DNA of 64,000 bases from Candidatus Butyricimonas faecavium (GTDB taxonomy: Bacteria > Bacteroidota > Bacteroidia > Bacteroidales > Marinifilaceae), in NCBI GenBank assembly GCA_944321125.1, contig CALUKD010000017.1, positions 1-64,000 of the forward strand, written 5' to 3'. The notes under the pieces are model-generated. The model was not told the DNA's origin, did not search any database, and was given only the letters and a program-made list of their open reading frames with translations. The number at the start of each line of letters is the position of its first letter. Position 1 is the stretch's first letter. The position numbers were made by a program, and so were the translations under genes. Shown in pieces: positions 44,049 to 52,548 of this stretch.

Positions 44049-44416
44049 GATTTATATGTTTCTATGCTTCTACACCAGACAGTGATGTCTTTCTTTTAAT
44101 ATCATTTGCGGATGAAAACAACTGTTACCACTTTCTTTATAACTTTTAAGTAATTTACTGGCATGAGTTGACCAACGATACGATTCCGAATAGAGAAGTT
44201 GCCAGCATTAGTTTATCAAGATTTGGTAGTAATGACTGAAACTGTCCCTAATTATCGGATTTGAATGCAATCTTTGCTATTGATATCAGATTATTTATTA
44301 AGTTGTTAAATAAAACAATATAGTAAATCAATCTGAAAATATAAAAACTTTCTTTCTGTTCTTCTGATTGAAAGCTTTTTTAGTTATCAAAAAAACTGTC
44401 TAAAACTTGTTAGACA
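44016..44416. mobile_element. Possible MITE-like or decayed insertion element
   Basis: TGTCTAACAA (44016-44025) and TTGTTAGACA (44407-44416) are a perfect 10-bp inverted repeat bounding 401 bases. There is no gene inside, although divergent fragments such as AGAAGTTGCCAGCATTAG look like former coding sequence. The size and terminal repeats suit a miniature or decayed insertion element. No target-site duplication is clear, and I did not recognise a family, so the call is tentative. Confidence 0.35.
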
Positions 44417-44426
44417 CTCTCAAGTT

Positions 44427-44771
44427 TTATTTCATGTAGTCTGCCATGCAGCTTTCGCGGGATCCTGTGATGTCAAAAATCACTTGCAGGTGCAAGAGTT
44501 CAAATATTTTCAACACTTCCGGTGTAAGGTTGCAAAGCTTCAAGCTGGAGCCGACACTTTTTGCTGTTTTGAAAAGAGCGATGATACAGCCGATGGCACT
44601 ACTATCTACAAATTCAATATCGTGAAAATCGAAGAGCATTCGACAATTTTTATTATTTAACAAAGGTCTGAGTTCTGTTTTCACTTCGTCAGCTGACGCT
44701 AACGTGAAACGAGTCATGTCTACGAATTCGACAATGGTGATACCATTTTGTTCTATTACTTTTAGAATCAT
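44427..44771 (-). CDS. STAS-domain anti-sigma factor antagonist
   Basis: A 114-residue single STAS domain of the SpoIIAA/RsbV type. The strand-helix core FDFHDIEFVDSSAIGCIIALFK carries the conserved Asp-Ser-Ser, with the likely phosphorylated Ser at 57 or 58. It would bind an anti-sigma kinase when unphosphorylated. No kinase or phosphatase partner is adjacent, so the pathway cannot be named. Confidence 0.88.
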   Translation of the reverse strand: MILKVIEQNGITIVEFVDMTRFTLASADEVKTELRPLLNNKNCRMLFDFHDIEFVDSSAIGCIIALFKTAKSVGSSLKLCNLTPEVLKIFELLHLQVIFDITGSRESCMADYMK

Positions 44772-44950
44772 TGTTCAATCAGTTTCTAAGGGTTAATATG
44801 TAGTAAATTTATTTACAGTTAAATTGAACAAAAGTAATCATTTTTACCGAGATCGCAAATAAGTTAACGGATGGTTTGTTTCTGATTCCGAAGATTTGAT
44901 CAGAGTACTAATATTTTTTTAGAAAGGATAGGCAAGAACAATAAAAGTTT

Positions 44951-44958
44951 TAACTTTG
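44951..44958 (+). promoter_or_regulatory. Candidate gcvT -7 element
   Basis: TAACTTTG matches the consensus, 54 nt before the gcvT ATG. The 240-nt spacer from the STAS gene holds nothing else that I can identify. Confidence 0.45.
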
Positions 44959-45012
44959 CGGAGTGTTATAGTTATACTTTATAATATAATGAATATTTAA
45001 ACGATATAAAAA

Positions 45013-46110
45013 ATGAAGACTACTCCATTTACGCATTTCCATGAGGAGCTTGGGGCAAGAATGGCTCCCTTTGCCGGCTATAATATGCCGATTGAATACA
45101 CGGGTATTAAAGACGAACACAATACAGTTCGTGAAAAATTGGGTGTATTTGATGTTTCTCATATGGGTGAATTCTGGATAAAAGGCCCGAAAGCTTTCGA
45201 ATTGGTACAGAAGCTTACTTCTAACGATGTGGCTGTTCTTACGGATGGCAAGGTTCAATATAGCTGTTTCCCGAATGAAACGGGGGGGATCGTGGATGAC
45301 CTTTTGGTATATCGTTTTAGTGCTGAGAAGTATTTGTTAGTTGTAAATGCTGCCAATATCGAGAAGGATTGGGCATGGTGTACGAAATGGGCAAAAGAAT
45401 TGGGAATGAACGTAGATACCGATTTGGAAAATGCTTCCGATAATATTTGCCAGCTTGCAGTTCAAGGTCCTTTGGCATTGAAGGCTATGCAAAAATTGAC
45501 CACGGCTAACGTGGTAGATATGGAATATTATACTTTCCAAGAGATTCCATTTGCAGGAATCGATAAAGTAATTTTCTCTACAACCGGATATACAGGAGCA
45601 GGTGGTTGTGAAATTTATGCATATGTGAAAGATGCCGATAAACTTTGGCATGCTGTATTTGAGGCTGGAGCCGAGTTCGGTATCAAACCTGCTGGATTAG
45701 GTGCTCGTGACACCTTACGCTTGGAAGCAGGTTTTTGCTTATACGGACACGAGATCGATGACGACCACTCTCCGATAGAGGCCGGTTTGGGCTGGATCAC
45801 GAAATTCGTGCCGGGAAATGATTTCATTAACCGTGCTTATCATGAAAAGATGAAAGCTGATAAGCCGAGCCGTTATATGAAACCGTTCGAACTTCAAGAC
45901 AAAGGTATTGCTCGTCAAGGCTATGTGATAGAGGATGCAGAAGGAAATGAGATCGGGGTAGTTTGTTCAGGAACAGTTTCTCCTTGGACAGGGAAATCTA
46001 TCGGTACGGGATACGTGAAGAGTGGTTTCCACAAGCTCGATACCGAAATTTTCATTCGTGTAAGAAATAAAGCTTTAAAAGCTAAAATTGTCAAGACCCC
46101 GTTCTTTTAG
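45013..46110 (+). CDS. gcvT: Glycine cleavage system T protein
   Basis: The aminomethyltransferase of the glycine cleavage system, which passes a one-carbon unit to tetrahydrofolate. 365 residues, usual length. Recognisable segments are [52 protein letters not shown] and [18 protein letters not shown]. The gcvP and gcvH genes are not in the window. The serine operon follows after a terminator, which keeps glycine and serine metabolism together. Confidence 0.96.
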   Translation: MKTTPFTHFHEELGARMAPFAGYNMPIEYTGIKDEHNTVREKLGVFDVSHMGEFWIKGPKAFELVQKLTSNDVAVLTDGKVQYSCFPNETGGIVDDLLVYRFSAEKYLLVVNAANIEKDWAWCTKWAKELGMNVDTDLENASDNICQLAVQGPLALKAMQKLTTANVVDMEYYTFQEIPFAGIDKVIFSTTGYTGAGGCEIYAYVKDADKLWHAVFEAGAEFGIKPAGLGARDTLRLEAGFCLYGHEIDDDHSPIEAGLGWITKFVPGNDFINRAYHEKMKADKPSRYMKPFELQDKGIARQGYVIEDAEGNEIGVVCSGTVSPWTGKSIGTGYVKSGFHKLDTEIFIRVRNKALKAKIVKTPFF

Positions 46111-46111
46111 T

Positions 46112-46168
46112 CGGGTGCTTTTGAGCTAGACGATAAACGAGGCACCCGTTTTTGGGTGCTTCGTTTTT
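46112..46168 (+). terminator. gcvT terminator with two competing hairpins
   Basis: CGGGTGC (46112-46118) can pair with GCACCCG (46142-46148), followed by TTTTT. Alternatively AAACGAGGCACCC (46135-46147) pairs with GGGTGCTTCGTTT (46154-46166), followed by T residues. The two stems share the GCACCC segment and exclude each other. Either ends in a U tract. Confidence 0.85.
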
Positions 46169-46200
46169 ATATAAAAGCAAAAACGTTTTCGGAAATACTT

Positions 46201-46283
46201 AATGTATTGATTTTTAGTTTGTAATAAAAACAAATAAAAATTACGGAAAAAAGTCTTTTATATGGACTTATTTTGCATCTTTG
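46201..46283 (+). promoter_or_regulatory. serC promoter region with element shared with arcC
   Basis: AATGTATTGATTTTTA at 46201-46216 is identical to the 16-mer at 41736-41751. A -7-like CATCTTTG lies at 46276-46283, 59 nt further on (57 nt in arcC), and 53 nt before the serC start. Confidence 0.4.
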
Positions 46284-46336
46284 TAATGCGATTGCAAACA
46301 AGATTTTAATTAATTATCTACTTAAATATTTTAGAG

Positions 46337-47410
46337 ATGAGAAAACACATTTTTAATGCCGGACCATGTAAATTGCCGGATTCTACATTGGAAAATGTAT
46401 CAAAAGCAGTATTAGAGTTCGGTAACACGGGACAATCAATTATGGAAGTGTCTCACCGTTCTGCAGATTTTCAAGCTGTTTACGAAGAGGCTGTTGCCTT
46501 GTTCAAAGAAGTATTGAATATTCCGGAAGGATACTCTGTTCTTTTCTTGGGTGGTGGTGCCAGTATGCAGTTCTGCATGATTCCTTTCAACTTCTTGAAA
46601 ACGAAAGCTGCCTATGTAAATACCGGGACTTGGTCAACTGCAGCTATTAAAGAGGCTAAAATGTGGGGTGAAGTTGAAATCGTTGCTTCTTCTGAAGCTG
46701 ACGGATTTACTTACTATCCAGAATTCACAATTCCTTCAGATGTGGATTACATGCACATCACTTCAAACAACACCATCCGCGGTACGGAAATTTTCTATGA
46801 TCCGATTTCTCCGGTGCCTTTGATTAGTGATATGTCTTCTGATATTTGCAGCCGTCCGGTTGACGTGTCTAAATATGCCATGATTTATGGTGGATGCCAG
46901 AAGAACCTTGGACCTGCCGGTGTTACTTTCGTGATTATTAAAAATGATTTCTTGAACAATGTGGTTGCAGATAGAATGATTCCGACTATGTTGAGATACA
47001 AAACTCACGTTGATAAAGAATCTATGTATAACACCCCTCCGTGTGTCAACATCTTTGGAGTAAAAGAAACCTTAAAGTGGGTGAAAGCAATGGGAGGAGT
47101 TGAAGCTATGGAAAAATTAGCTATCGAAAGAGCTGACATGCTTTACGCAGAATTGGAAAGAAGCAAAGTATTCCGTCCGGTTGTAAAAGAAGGTTCTCGT
47201 TCAAGAATGAATATTCCTTTCTTGTTAAGAGAAGGATATGAGTCATTGGAGAAAGAATTCCTTGATTTCGCTAAATCTAAAAATATCGTGGGAATCAAAG
47301 GACACCGTTCTGTAGGTGGATTCCGGGCTTCTACTTATAACGCTTGTACAATTGAGGATGTAAAAGCTTTGGTTGCTGCAATGCAAGAATTTGAAGCAAA
47401 ACATATTTAA
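46337..47410 (+). CDS. serC: Phosphoserine aminotransferase
   Basis: Converts 3-phosphohydroxypyruvate and glutamate to O-phosphoserine with PLP. 357 residues. The N terminus [17 protein letters not shown] is diagnostic, with EVSHRSADF next. The PLP Lys lies in [15 protein letters not shown] (Lys189) and the ending [20 protein letters not shown] is typical. First gene of the serC-serA-DUF1015 cluster. Confidence 0.96.
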   Translation: MRKHIFNAGPCKLPDSTLENVSKAVLEFGNTGQSIMEVSHRSADFQAVYEEAVALFKEVLNIPEGYSVLFLGGGASMQFCMIPFNFLKTKAAYVNTGTWSTAAIKEAKMWGEVEIVASSEADGFTYYPEFTIPSDVDYMHITSNNTIRGTEIFYDPISPVPLISDMSSDICSRPVDVSKYAMIYGGCQKNLGPAGVTFVIIKNDFLNNVVADRMIPTMLRYKTHVDKESMYNTPPCVNIFGVKETLKWVKAMGGVEAMEKLAIERADMLYAELERSKVFRPVVKEGSRSRMNIPFLLREGYESLEKEFLDFAKSKNIVGIKGHRSVGGFRASTYNACTIEDVKALVAAMQEFEAKHI

Positions 47411-47418
47411 TAATTGAC

Positions 47419-47494
47419 GATTTACGATTTCGGAGGTATAATTGTCTTTCATGAAAATGAAAGCGATGATTATCTGAAATCGTAAATCTTTTTT
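47419..47494 (+). terminator. Terminator-like double hairpin between serC and serA
   Basis: GATTTACGATTTC (47419-47431) and GAAATCGTAAATC (47476-47488) form a perfect 13-bp stem. It encloses a second stem CTTTCAT/ATGAAAG (47446-47463, loop GAAA) and is followed by six T. It ends 20 nt before the serA ATG, leaving no room for a promoter after it, so it must be read through, conditional or an mRNA-processing structure. Confidence 0.75.
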
Positions 47495-47514
47495 CATTTA
47501 AAATTGTAATTATC

Positions 47515-48432
47515 ATGATTAAAGTACTAATTGCTACAGATAAACCGTTTGCTCCGGTTGCTGTTAATGGAATCAGAGAAATTGTAGAAGCTCAAGGATA
47601 TGAGTTAGTTTTATTAGAAAAATATACTTCACAAGACGAATTGATCGCTGCTGTTGCTGATGTTGACGCAATGATCATCCGTTCCGATAAAGCTACTAAA
47701 GAAGTAATCGAGGCTGCTAAGAATTTGAAAGTAATCGTTCGTGCCGGTGCTGGATACGATAATATCGACTTAGCTGCTTGTACTGCTCACAATGTTGTGG
47801 CTATGAATACTCCGGGACAAAACTCAAACGCTGTGGCTGAGTTGGCTTTCGGTATGATGGTTTACATGGCTCGTAACTTCTTCAATGGAAAATCAGGTTC
47901 TGAATTGAAAGGTAAGAAGATCGGTATCCATGCTTACGGAAATGTAGGACAAAACGTGGGACGTATCGCTCGCGGATTTGGTATGGACGTTTACGCTTTC
48001 GACCCGTTCATGACGGATGAGCAAATCAAGAATGCCGGTGCAACCCCCTTACATTCAGCTGAGGAAATGTATAAGATGTGTCAATACATCTCTTTACATA
48101 TTCCGGCAACAGAACAAACTAAGAAATCGATTAACTATGATTTGTTGAAGAACATGCCGAAGGGAGCTGTTTTGGTAAACACCGCTCGTAAGGAGGTTAT
48201 TGATGAAGAAGGTTTAGCTAAATTGATGGAAGAAAGAGCAGATTTCCACTATATCACGGATATTGCTCCAGATTGTGACTGCTTCAGTAAATTTGAAGGT
48301 CGTTTCTTCGCAACCCCGAAAAAGATGGGTGCTCAAACCGAGGAGGCTAACGTTAATGCGGGATTGGCTGCGGCTCATCAGATCGTGAATTTCATCGAGA
48401 AAGGTGACGAGAAATTCAGAGTAAACAAATAA
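47515..48432 (+). CDS. serA: D-3-phosphoglycerate dehydrogenase (short, His-to-Lys type)
   Basis: Oxidises 3-phosphoglycerate to 3-phosphohydroxypyruvate with NAD, the first step of serine synthesis. A short form of 305 residues without the C-terminal ACT domain. The NAD site is KIGIHAYGNVGQNVGR, the substrate-binding Arg lies in VIVRAGAGYDNIDL, and HIPATEQTKKSI is present. Where most family members have a catalytic His (TPHIGA), this protein reads TPKKMGAQTEEAN, so Lys269 replaces it. From memory the same change marks the Entamoeba/Bacteroides type of this enzyme. With no ACT domain, serine feedback through that domain is not expected. Confidence 0.94.
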   Translation: MIKVLIATDKPFAPVAVNGIREIVEAQGYELVLLEKYTSQDELIAAVADVDAMIIRSDKATKEVIEAAKNLKVIVRAGAGYDNIDLAACTAHNVVAMNTPGQNSNAVAELAFGMMVYMARNFFNGKSGSELKGKKIGIHAYGNVGQNVGRIARGFGMDVYAFDPFMTDEQIKNAGATPLHSAEEMYKMCQYISLHIPATEQTKKSINYDLLKNMPKGAVLVNTARKEVIDEEGLAKLMEERADFHYITDIAPDCDCFSKFEGRFFATPKKMGAQTEEANVNAGLAAAHQIVNFIEKGDEKFRVNK

Positions 48433-48490
48433 AATTGTAAATTGTAAATTTTAAATTCGAATTACTCAATTTAAAATCTAAAATCTAAAA
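48433..48490. repeat. AT-rich repeat between serA and the DUF1015 gene
   Basis: Units such as AAATTGTAAATTGTAAATTT and AAAATCTAAAATCTAAAATT fill the spacer. ATTTTAAATT (48448-48457) and AATTTAAAAT (48468-48477) form a 10-bp inverted repeat. Same family as the repeats at 42925 and 51215. Confidence 0.5.
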
Positions 48491-48496
48491 TTATAT

Positions 48497-49747
48497 ATGG
48501 CAATAGTAAAACCATTCAAAGGATTGCGTACACCATCTCAAGAAATTTGTGAGGAGTTGGCGTGTCTACCTTACGATGTGATGAATTCAGAGGAAGCTGC
48601 ACAAATGGCAGCAGGCAAACCTCGTTCATTATTACATGTTACCAGAGCTGAGATTGACTGCCCTGCAGGAACTGACATTCACTCCGAAATTGTTTATAAC
48701 AAGAGTGTGGAGAACTTCAATATGTTCCAAGAAAAGGGATGGTTAGTTCAAGATGAGGAGGCAAAATTTTATATCTACGCCCAGACGATGGATGGAAGGA
48801 CTCAATATGGTATCGTAGGTTGTGCTGCTTGTGAGGATTACATGAACGGAATTATCAAGAAACACGAATTGACCCGTCCAGATAAGGAAGAGGATCGTAT
48901 GATCTTGACTCGTTATGTGAAAGCGAACTTGGAACCGGTATTCTTTGCTTACAAGGCTGTGCCGGAAATTGATGCTATCGTAGAGGACATTGTGAAGAGC
49001 AAGAAGGCCGACTACGACTTCGTGGCAGAAGACGGATTTGGTCATCACTTTTGGGCAATCAATTGTCCGGAGACAAACAAACGTTTAGAGGAATTATTTG
49101 CAACGAAAGTTCCTTATACCTATGTTGCAGACGGACATCACAGGACTGCTGCAGCCGCTCGTATTGGTGCTGAGTTCAAATCAAAGAACCCGAACCATAA
49201 TGGTACTGAAGAATACAACTTCTTCATGGCAGTGCACTTCCCGGATCATCAGTTGAAGATCATTGATTACAACCGTGTTGTAAAAGACTTGAATGGTTTG
49301 ACTGAAGAGCAATTGTTGGCTAAATTGGAAAAACATTTCACGGTTGAAGATATGGGTGCAGAGATTTATCATCCAGCTAAATTGCATGAATTCAGTATGT
49401 ACTTAGGTGGAAGATGGTATAAATTGACTGCTAAGCCGGGGAGTTACGATGATAATGACCCGATCGGGGTATTGGATGTAACGATTCTTTCTAACCATGT
49501 ATTAGCTGACATTTTAGACATTCAAGATTTGCGTACTTCTAAACGGATTGATTTCGTAGGGGGCATCCGCGGATTGGGTGAGTTGAAACGTCGCGTTGAT
49601 AATGGCGAGATGAAGGTGGCTTTTGCTTTGTATCCTGTTTCTATGGAGCAATTGATCAATATTGCCGATACTGGTAACATTATGCCTCCGAAGACTACTT
49701 GGTTTGAGCCTAAACTTCGTTCAGGAATGGTAATCCACAAAATCTAA
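48497..49747 (+). CDS. DUF1015 family protein in the serine operon
   Basis: A 416-residue soluble protein of the DUF1015 family. The N terminus AIVKPFKGLRTPSQEICEEL with LPYDVMNSEEAAQMA, and the central YVADGHHRTAAAARI (209-223), are family hallmarks. The DGHHR motif (212-216) resembles the nucleotide-handling motif of ParB-like free serine kinases (SerK, SbnI), so a kinase or phosphotransfer role on serine or phosphoserine is conceivable. Position directly after serC-serA supports a link to serine metabolism; no serB phosphatase is in the cluster. Family assignment is firm, function is inference. Confidence 0.85.
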   Translation: MAIVKPFKGLRTPSQEICEELACLPYDVMNSEEAAQMAAGKPRSLLHVTRAEIDCPAGTDIHSEIVYNKSVENFNMFQEKGWLVQDEEAKFYIYAQTMDGRTQYGIVGCAACEDYMNGIIKKHELTRPDKEEDRMILTRYVKANLEPVFFAYKAVPEIDAIVEDIVKSKKADYDFVAEDGFGHHFWAINCPETNKRLEELFATKVPYTYVADGHHRTAAAARIGAEFKSKNPNHNGTEEYNFFMAVHFPDHQLKIIDYNRVVKDLNGLTEEQLLAKLEKHFTVEDMGAEIYHPAKLHEFSMYLGGRWYKLTAKPGSYDDNDPIGVLDVTILSNHVLADILDIQDLRTSKRIDFVGGIRGLGELKRRVDNGEMKVAFALYPVSMEQLINIADTGNIMPPKTTWFEPKLRSGMVIHKI

Positions 49748-49765
49748 TAAAGATTTGATCCAATA

Positions 49766-49791
49766 AAAAGCGACTCAAGAGAGTCGCTTTT
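49766..49791. terminator. Bidirectional terminator, DUF1015 gene and ABC permease
   Basis: AAAAGCGACTC (49766-49776) and GAGTCGCTTTT (49781-49791), loop AAGA, an 11-bp perfect stem with A/T flanks between convergent gene ends. Confidence 0.92.
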
Positions 49792-49792
49792 C

Positions 49793-51133
49793 TTATGCTT
49801 TATAGCGAAGCCATTTGTATAATTCTTTCCAAGTGACTTTCTTCCCGTACATTAGGATTCCGACCCTGTAAATCTTACCGGATAACCAAGTGAAAAAAAG
49901 GAAGGAACTGACGAGTAATCCCATTGAAGTGATAATTTCCCATGCAGGAACGCCAAAAGGAATGCGTACAAGCATGACAACCGGCGAAGTGAACGGGATA
50001 AGAGAGCTCCAAAATACCATGGATGATTCGGGACTTTTCATGGCGGCAACACCAATATAAAGTGCAACAACTAAAATGATAGACAGAGGAGTCATAAATT
50101 GCTGGGAGTCCGTTTCGTTATCAACGGCAGCTCCAATAGCTGCAAACAATGATGCATATAATAGATAGCCACCGATAAAATAAAATAAGAAGGCTCCCAC
50201 GAATTTTAAGATAAACATGGGATCAATCGTTTTTACCAAATTCTGGATAATAGCCAGTTGTTCTGGGTTAATTTCCGTACCTTGGGCAAACATATTTAGA
50301 TCATTGGCATCCTTTAAAGCTTCTAGGTCAAGATTAGGCATGAAGAGAGCCTGAGAAATCAGAATGATGCCTCCTCCCAAAACGATCCATATCAAAAATT
50401 GCACGAGTCCCACGGCTGCCACTCCAATAATCTTTCCTAACAAGAACTGGAAAGGTTTTACCGAAGAAACTAACACTTCAATAATACGATTCGTTTTTTC
50501 CTCGATAACACCTTTCATGACTTGAGAGGCATACATAAAGATAAAGAAATAAATGATAAGTCCAGCAACCAGTCCGATGATTGACGTGATTTCAGATGAA
50601 CTTTCTTTGGTATCCCCGGAGTCCGTAACGAGTAATGTTCTCACCAGTACAGGGGTTTTGACAGCATCTAATTGAGCTTCCAAATCCGGTATTTGGGTTT
50701 TGGCGATTACTTCAGCACGTTTGACGGATTCTATTTTCTGGCGTAATTGTGATGCAATTTCGTTTTTCAGTTCCATGGGAACTTGAGAAGTTGAGAATAC
50801 CGGGATTTCAGCATGGCTCATGATATTGGCTGGGATACGTGTAATTGCATAATAGTCATTTTTTTCTAGAAAATCGATGTAATTTGCTTCCGGTATGTCT
50901 TGATCTATATATGTGAAACTAGTGTTATTGATTTTTTGAAACGGAGTTTCTAATGCCGATTCGTTGATCACTGCAATTGTTCGCTCCTGACTGTCGTCTC
51001 GCAATAGCATCCACATAAGGAAGGCATAGAATAAGGCAAACAGGATTGGGACAAAAATGGTGACGACAAGAAAAGTCTTTTTACGGACTCTCGTGGTAAA
51101 TTCCCGGTTTATGATAATGAGTATCTTGTTCAT
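49793..51133 (-). CDS. ABC-2 type permease (NatB-like)
   Basis: A 446-residue exporter permease from the ATG at 51133 (MNKILIIINREFTTRVRKKT). The open frame reaches further upstream, but that part (SIFNFQFSI) is translated intergenic repeat. An N-terminal helix (about 19-42) is followed by a large extracytoplasmic loop (about 45-170) and then five or six helices. VMKGVIEEKTNRIIEVLVSSVKPFQFLLGKI is the NatB/YhaP-type signature. The partner ATPase gene lies about 115 nt upstream. The substrate is unknown; Na+ or drug efflux is typical of relatives. Confidence 0.88.
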   Translation of the reverse strand: MNKILIIINREFTTRVRKKTFLVVTIFVPILFALFYAFLMWMLLRDDSQERTIAVINESALETPFQKINNTSFTYIDQDIPEANYIDFLEKNDYYAITRIPANIMSHAEIPVFSTSQVPMELKNEIASQLRQKIESVKRAEVIAKTQIPDLEAQLDAVKTPVLVRTLLVTDSGDTKESSSEITSIIGLVAGLIIYFFIFMYASQVMKGVIEEKTNRIIEVLVSSVKPFQFLLGKIIGVAAVGLVQFLIWIVLGGGIILISQALFMPNLDLEALKDANDLNMFAQGTEINPEQLAIIQNLVKTIDPMFILKFVGAFLFYFIGGYLLYASLFAAIGAAVDNETDSQQFMTPLSIILVVALYIGVAAMKSPESSMVFWSSLIPFTSPVVMLVRIPFGVPAWEIITSMGLLVSSFLFFTWLSGKIYRVGILMYGKKVTWKELYKWLRYKA

Positions 51134-51245
51134 TTTAATTGAAAATTGAAAATTGAAAATTGAAAATGACATTGGGAAAAATCATTCTAATTTTCAATTT
51201 GGGATGATTATTTTAATCTAAAATTTGAAATCATAAATTTGAAAA
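51134..51245. repeat. TTTTCAATTTTCAAT-type repeats
   Basis: On the plus strand four near-identical units TTGAAAA follow one another at about 51139-51166, with further copies at 51190-51199 (TTTTCAATTT) and a TCTAAAATTTGAAATCATAA-type stretch at 51217-51240. The clearest member of the intergenic repeat family in the window. Confidence 0.6.
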
Positions 51246-51249
51246 TTAT

Positions 51250-52170
51250 TTAAACTTGTTCTTTTACGAGTTTTATAAAAATGTCATTCATGCTGGGAAT
51301 GATCTTTTGGTAAGAGATAATGTCTGTTTGAGGCAATACTCTTGACAAAAGGGTGTTTGCCGGGCAATAGGTGTTTTGTTGCAAAATAATATCTTGACGG
51401 TCTCCTTCGACACGTTGAGATATGATCTCGAATTCGGATCCGATTACTTTTTCGGGGGAGAATTCCGGGTTGTAACGGCAACAAAGTTGATATGTGTTAC
51501 TGGCATACTTTTCTCGAATTTGATTGATCGGTCCCTCGATAATTTTATGTGATTTATTAATTAGGGCGATGTGACTACATATTTCTTCTACCGATCCCAT
51601 ATTGTGAGTGGAAAAGATTATGGTCGTGCCTTTTTTTCGTAATTCGAGAATTTCTCGTTTCAGTAATTCTACATTGATAGGATCAAAACCACTGAAAGGT
51701 TCATCGAAAATCAGTAATTCCGGTTCGTGAAGTACAGTGGTGATAAATTGTACTTTCTGTGCCATACCTTTGGACAGTTCCTCTACTTTTTTATCCCACC
51801 AAGCTTCAATTTCGAATTTTTCGAACCACATTTTAAGGCGGATAATCGCTTCGTGTTTACTGATTCCTTTTAAACGGGCCAAGTAGACGGCTTGTTCCCC
51901 GACTTTCATTTTTTTGTATAGTCCTCGTTCTTCTGGAAGGTAACCAATTCGATTAACATCAGACGGTTTCAAATGTTCATTTCTGAAAAATATTTCTCCT
52001 GAATCAGGGGCTGTGATTTGATTAATGATCCGAATTAAGGAGGTTTTCCCGGCTCCATTGGGGCCTAATAGTCCATAAATGGCTCCTTCCGGGATATTAA
52101 TTGATACGCCATCCAGTGCCTTGTGGTTTGCATAGGTTTTGACGATATTCAAGGCTTTGAAGAAACTCAT
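51250..52170 (-). CDS. ABC transporter ATPase (NatA-like)
   Basis: A 306-residue ATP-binding subunit. Walker A is GPNGAGKTS (about 35-43), the signature is ELSKGMAQKVQFI, and Walker B is LLIFDEPFSGFDP, followed by STHNMGS. The C-terminal extension (about 215-306) is usual in NatA-like exporters. It works with the permease encoded downstream. Confidence 0.92.
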   Translation of the reverse strand: MSFFKALNIVKTYANHKALDGVSINIPEGAIYGLLGPNGAGKTSLIRIINQITAPDSGEIFFRNEHLKPSDVNRIGYLPEERGLYKKMKVGEQAVYLARLKGISKHEAIIRLKMWFEKFEIEAWWDKKVEELSKGMAQKVQFITTVLHEPELLIFDEPFSGFDPINVELLKREILELRKKGTTIIFSTHNMGSVEEICSHIALINKSHKIIEGPINQIREKYASNTYQLCCRYNPEFSPEKVIGSEFEIISQRVEGDRQDIILQQNTYCPANTLLSRVLPQTDIISYQKIIPSMNDIFIKLVKEQV

Positions 52171-52184
52171 AATCGAATATTTGT

Positions 52185-52212
52185 CAAAGGCTGCCGAATA
52201 CGGCAGCCTTTG
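52185..52212 (-). terminator. Hairpin after the biotin carrier gene
   Basis: CAAAGGCTGCCG (52185-52196) and CGGCAGCCTTTG (52201-52212), loop AATA, a perfect 12-bp stem 3 nt past the carrier gene stop. The U tract is poor, so termination may be partial. Confidence 0.65.
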
Positions 52213-52215
52213 AGG

Positions 52216-52530
52216 TTATTTTATTTCAAACATTAAAGCGTCTTTCGGAAGTTTATCTCCTTTGTTGACATAGATTTTCGTAACGGTACCACTTATGGGA
52301 GCCTGAATTTTATTGTGCATTTTCATGGCTTCCAGGAGGCAAAGTAAATCTCCTGCTTTAACTTCCTGTCCTTCTTTTACATACAAATCAATGATAGATC
52401 CAGGAATGTATGTAATAACGGCTCCTGGATTGGGAGCTTCCCATCTTTTCCGGTTAATGAATTTTTCGGTAAGTTGGGTTTTGTATTTTAAGCCGTCGAT
52501 CTCTAATGAATCGTATTTGGGTGTACTCAT
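52216..52530 (-). CDS. Biotin carboxyl carrier protein
   Basis: A 104-residue biotinyl-domain protein. The biotinylation site is LEAMKMHNKI with Lys70, in the C-terminal lipoyl/biotinyl fold (about 35-104, VKEGQEVKAGDLLCLLEAMKM, GTVTKIYVNKGDKL). It follows the carboxyltransferase gene by 18 nt and would carry CO2 for it. The ~30 N-terminal residues are polar rather than a Pro/Ala-rich linker. Confidence 0.92.
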   Translation of the reverse strand: MSTPKYDSLEIDGLKYKTQLTEKFINRKRWEAPNPGAVITYIPGSIIDLYVKEGQEVKAGDLLCLLEAMKMHNKIQAPISGTVTKIYVNKGDKLPKDALMFEIK

Positions 52531-52548
52531 CGTGGTATAATTTTTAGT

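Noticed and set aside
51134-51172. N-terminal extension of the ABC permease (SIFNFQFSI)
   Set aside because: These codons are translated TTTTCAA repeats; the conserved protein begins at MNKILIIINREF.
373-51245. CRISPR array among the short repeats
   Set aside because: The repeats are degenerate, AT-rich, not regularly spaced by unique spacers, and no cas genes are present.
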